Source: Acidobacteriota bacterium
GTDB taxonomy: Bacteria; Acidobacteriota; Terriglobia; Terriglobales; Acidobacteriaceae
Assembly (NCBI GenBank): GCA_003224995.1
Contig: QIAI01000338.1
Span: 1-8,104, forward strand
Reading direction: 5' to 3'
DNA: 8,104 nucleotides
In this document: in pieces, positions 6,331 to 8,104 of the stretch
How positions within the stretch are numbered: the stretch's first letter is position 1
Layout: every line of letters starts with the position of its first letter
Made by a program: the position numbers and the translations under genes
The notes under the pieces: generated by a model
Seen by the model: only the letters and a program-made list of their open reading frames with translations
What the model was told of the DNA's origin: nothing
Databases searched by the model: none

Positions 6331-6336
6331 ATTATA
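6331..6336 (-). promoter_or_regulatory. -10 element of the mtnP operon promoter
   Basis: A perfect TATAAT on the minus strand, about 40 bases before TTG 6289, predicts a transcript start near 6324 and a leader of about 35 nt holding the AGGAGG site. No good -35 box is seen at 16-18 bp upstream, so an activator may be needed or another sigma spacing used. Confidence 0.5.
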
Positions 6337-6399
6337 CAAAACACCTCGGTGGCGTCCTTGCATTCACCCGCCAAGGTTCCAGCTCAGTTATACCCGGCC

Positions 6400-6413
6400 G
6401 GTTCATCTGAACC
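6400..6413. repeat. 14-bp perfect inverted repeat before the protease-like gene
   Basis: GGTTCA-TC-TGAACC, arms of 6 with a 2-base centre, ends 16 bases before the ATG at 6430 in the divergent region. Short direct repeats CAGTTA flank the area (6385-6390 and 6413-6418). It could be a regulator site or a small mRNA hairpin; its short length means chance is possible. Confidence 0.35.
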
Positions 6414-6429
6414 AGTTACAATTTTCCGT

Positions 6430-7686
6430 ATGAAGCTCGTCGGAGCGTTTCTTGCCGCAGTCGTTTTAGCGTTGGCCCTGCAAGCCCAAACTGCTGCCCA
6501 TCCGGTGACGGTGCCCATCACCCTCGACCACAATCGCACCATCATCGATGTTTATCTATTGCTGCCCGACGGAAAAAACAAACGGGTACGCGCCTGGGTT
6601 GATAACGGCAATGCCGAACTCTGGATGACCGAAAGTCTTGCCAAGCAACTCGAATTGCCACTCACCGGGGAACCAAAGCCAGCGCTGTACGGTAAGCAGC
6701 GAGCCGTCCACACACCCGCCAGCCTGCAGATTGGAGGCATGACCATCCAACTTGCGGGAGTGAAGGAAGCGCAAGCGATTCTCGATCGCGAGAGTGTCGC
6801 GCCCGGCTGCAGCGCCGAGATCACACTGCCTTCTACTGTCCTGCGCAGCTATGACGTGCTGTTTGATTTCCCCAGCCGCCAGTTCACGATCGGGCCGCCC
6901 GGATCTATCCAATTCAAAGGCCAATCCTCAAAGATGCTGCTGAATTCACAAAATGGATTGATCCAGGTGGCGAGCAAAATAGCGGGAGAGGAATCCAATC
7001 TCGCGCTCGACCTTGGCGCCTCAACCTCCCTCATCTCGGCGGAGCGGCTCACGCAGTTGCAGAAAAGCGAATCCTCCTGGCCTCATATGACAGGAGGGAT
7101 CGCGGCGGCGAATATGTGGGGAACGGAGGAAGAGCTGCGCTGGGAAGTGCTGCGCATTGCCAATCTCCAATTCGGTGCGACAACTCTAACCAACGTTGCG
7201 GCCGCGTCTTTTCCGGACCAGGAATTGAAGTGGTTTCAGGATGGCGCGGGCTTGCCCACCCTCGGGCTCATTGGCGCCAATGCGCTTGTCGATTATCAGG
7301 TGGGTCTCGACTATGCGCACAATACGATGTACCTCGACCGCAGGAACCGCGTTTCAGCTCCCGACATGGACGTGGTCGGCCTCATCCTGCGGCCTGAATC
7401 CGATGGCCGCTACACGGTGCTTGGAGTTGCCGATTATGAAGGCAAGCCGTCGGTGCCAGAGGTGAAAGCCGGGAACATTCTCCTCGGAGTGGATGGCGCG
7501 CCCGCGACCGGAGCCACCATGGGACAGGTCTGGTCCCTGCTGGGAGGTGGGCCTGGCCAGATCCGCACGTTGACTTTGGAGCGCGAAGGCAAGAGGTTCA
7601 CCGTAGACGCGCCGGTTCGTCGATTTCTCGCGCCGGGAGCCATGCCGGTCAAGAGCCCCCGGAGAAATCCGCACCGGAGAAACTAA
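6430..7686 (+). CDS. Exported retropepsin-like (aspartyl protease fold) protein with PDZ domain
   Basis: From ATG 6430 the protein is 418 residues and begins with a signal peptide (MKLVGAFLAAVVLALALQA, cleavage near residue 20-23). The frame is open upstream to 6328, but those 34 codons are not signal-like and cover the mtnP promoter, so they are rejected. Two retropepsin-like lobes follow. Lobe 1 (about 26-158) has RAWVDNGNAELWM with Asp58-Asn-Gly and ends YDVLFDFPSRQFTI. Lobe 2 (about 168-302) has LALDLGASTSLIS with Asp194-Leu-Gly and LGLIGANALVDYQVGLDY. A PDZ domain occupies about 316-396 (KAGNILLGVDGAP). The normal active-site triplet is DTG or DSG; both lobes keep Asp and Gly but lose the hydroxyl residue. 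The C-terminus is basic (SPRRNPHRRN). Likely periplasmic; protease or binding protein is undecided. No ribosome-binding site is seen upstream. It diverges from mtnP. Confidence 0.78.
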   Translation: MKLVGAFLAAVVLALALQAQTAAHPVTVPITLDHNRTIIDVYLLLPDGKNKRVRAWVDNGNAELWMTESLAKQLELPLTGEPKPALYGKQRAVHTPASLQIGGMTIQLAGVKEAQAILDRESVAPGCSAEITLPSTVLRSYDVLFDFPSRQFTIGPPGSIQFKGQSSKMLLNSQNGLIQVASKIAGEESNLALDLGASTSLISAERLTQLQKSESSWPHMTGGIAAANMWGTEEELRWEVLRIANLQFGATTLTNVAAASFPDQELKWFQDGAGLPTLGLIGANALVDYQVGLDYAHNTMYLDRRNRVSAPDMDVVGLILRPESDGRYTVLGVADYEGKPSVPEVKAGNILLGVDGAPATGATMGQVWSLLGGGPGQIRTLTLEREGKRFTVDAPVRRFLAPGAMPVKSPRRNPHRRN

Positions 7687-7755
7687 ACAGCGGAGACGAT
7701 CACCAGCAAGTCACACGTCACAGCATTAACAATTTAATATGCGTTCCGTGTGCAA

Positions 7756-8104
7756 TCAGTGGACAAGCGCTTTCTGCTCCGCTGGAAAAATCTCGCCCTC
7801 CACCTTGCCATTGGTGATTTCATCCAGCCCCTCGCCCACCAGCACCAGATCGCCCTTGGCTTCCAAGAACACCGTTCCCTCCTCGGTGAGCCAGGCGTGT
7901 TTGCCGGTTAGCGTTTCCACCGTGTAATTCGAGGACTTGGATGGTTTTTCCTCGCCTTCCACATTGCGAAGGTGTGCATAGCGGCTCTTCAATCCCTTGG
8001 CGTAGACGAAGGCGAATTCCGCGGCTTTCTCCGGACTGGACCAGCGCGACAAATAAAAAACTCCAAGCGGCGCCTTCGCATCGCCTTTCGGCCGGACCGC
8101 GTAG
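7756..8104 (-). CDS. Unrecognised protein, C-terminal part (5' end outside window)
   Basis: The frame is open to the right edge with no stop from 8104 down to TGA at 7756-7758, giving at least 115 residues; the TTG at 8052 is not a convincing start because YAVRPKG...LGVFYLSRWSS reads as continuous protein upstream. The visible part has a Trp-Ser-Ser-Pro-Glu helix start (SRWSSPEKAAEFAFVYAKGLKSRY), a charged turn (EGEEKPSKSS), then alternating strands (HAWLTEEGTVFLEAKGDLVLVGEGL). No signal peptide, membrane segment or catalytic motif lies in this part. The Trp-x2-Pro-Glu-x-Ala-x2-Phe pattern vaguely recalls the C-terminal region of some acidobacterial hypothetical proteins, but I do not recognise the family. 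It converges with the protease-like gene across a 69-base gap without a clear terminator. Confidence 0.7.
   Translation of the reverse strand, partial: YAVRPKGDAKAPLGVFYLSRWSSPEKAAEFAFVYAKGLKSRYAHLRNVEGEEKPSKSSNYTVETLTGKHAWLTEEGTVFLEAKGDLVLVGEGLDEITNGKVEGEIFPAEQKALVH

Noticed and set aside
6328..6429. Upstream extension of the protease-like gene to ATG 6328
   Set aside because: The added 34 residues precede a textbook signal peptide and cover the mtnP -10 box and the palindrome; translation is much more likely to start at 6430.
7687..7755. Terminator between the convergent genes
   Set aside because: Only a CACACG...CGTGTG pair with a very long loop is present and no T-run; not supportable.

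Overview
The window is an ordinary-looking chromosomal segment of a moderately GC-rich Gram-negative bacterium that makes meso-diaminopimelate (meso-DAP) peptidoglycan. Gene content and protein style (an MTA phosphorylase followed by a PfkB kinase, a many-helix GT-C-like glycosyltransferase with a C-terminal soluble tail, a retropepsin-like protein with a PDZ domain) recall Acidobacteriota. That placement is an inference from family resemblance, not from a marker gene.

Layout. Positions 1-2549 (minus strand) form a tight cluster read mgtC > dapF > ldcA > mpl. Only the first 20 codons of mpl (1-61) lie inside the window. Positions 2550-2899 are non-coding: a possible mgtC promoter and a long imperfect hairpin of a dispersed-repeat type. 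Positions 2900-6289 (minus) form a second operon read mtnP > pfkB-family kinase > membrane glycosyltransferase; the glycosyltransferase is split by a frameshift near 3277-3286. Positions 6290-6429 are a divergent intergenic region with a perfect TATAAT for mtnP and a 14-bp inverted repeat before the opposite gene. Positions 6430-7686 (plus) encode an exported protein with two retropepsin-like lobes and a PDZ domain. Positions 7756-8104 (minus) hold the C-terminal part of an unrecognised protein cut by the window edge.

How the genes fit together. DapF should supply meso-DAP. LdcA trims recycled murein tetrapeptide to tripeptide, and Mpl reloads that tripeptide onto UDP-MurNAc, so three of the four genes in the first cluster converge on the DAP-containing stem peptide. 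In the second operon MtnP cleaves methylthioadenosine to adenine and methylthioribose-1-phosphate; the kinase behind it is probably a salvage enzyme of unknown substrate.

The most notable point is that the DapF homologue has serine in place of both catalytic cysteines while keeping the rest of the recognised substrate-binding motifs. Also worth attention are the narrowly localised frameshift in the glycosyltransferase, the hairpin repeat, non-standard DNG/DLG motifs in the protease-like protein, and a non-obvious TTG start for mtnP.
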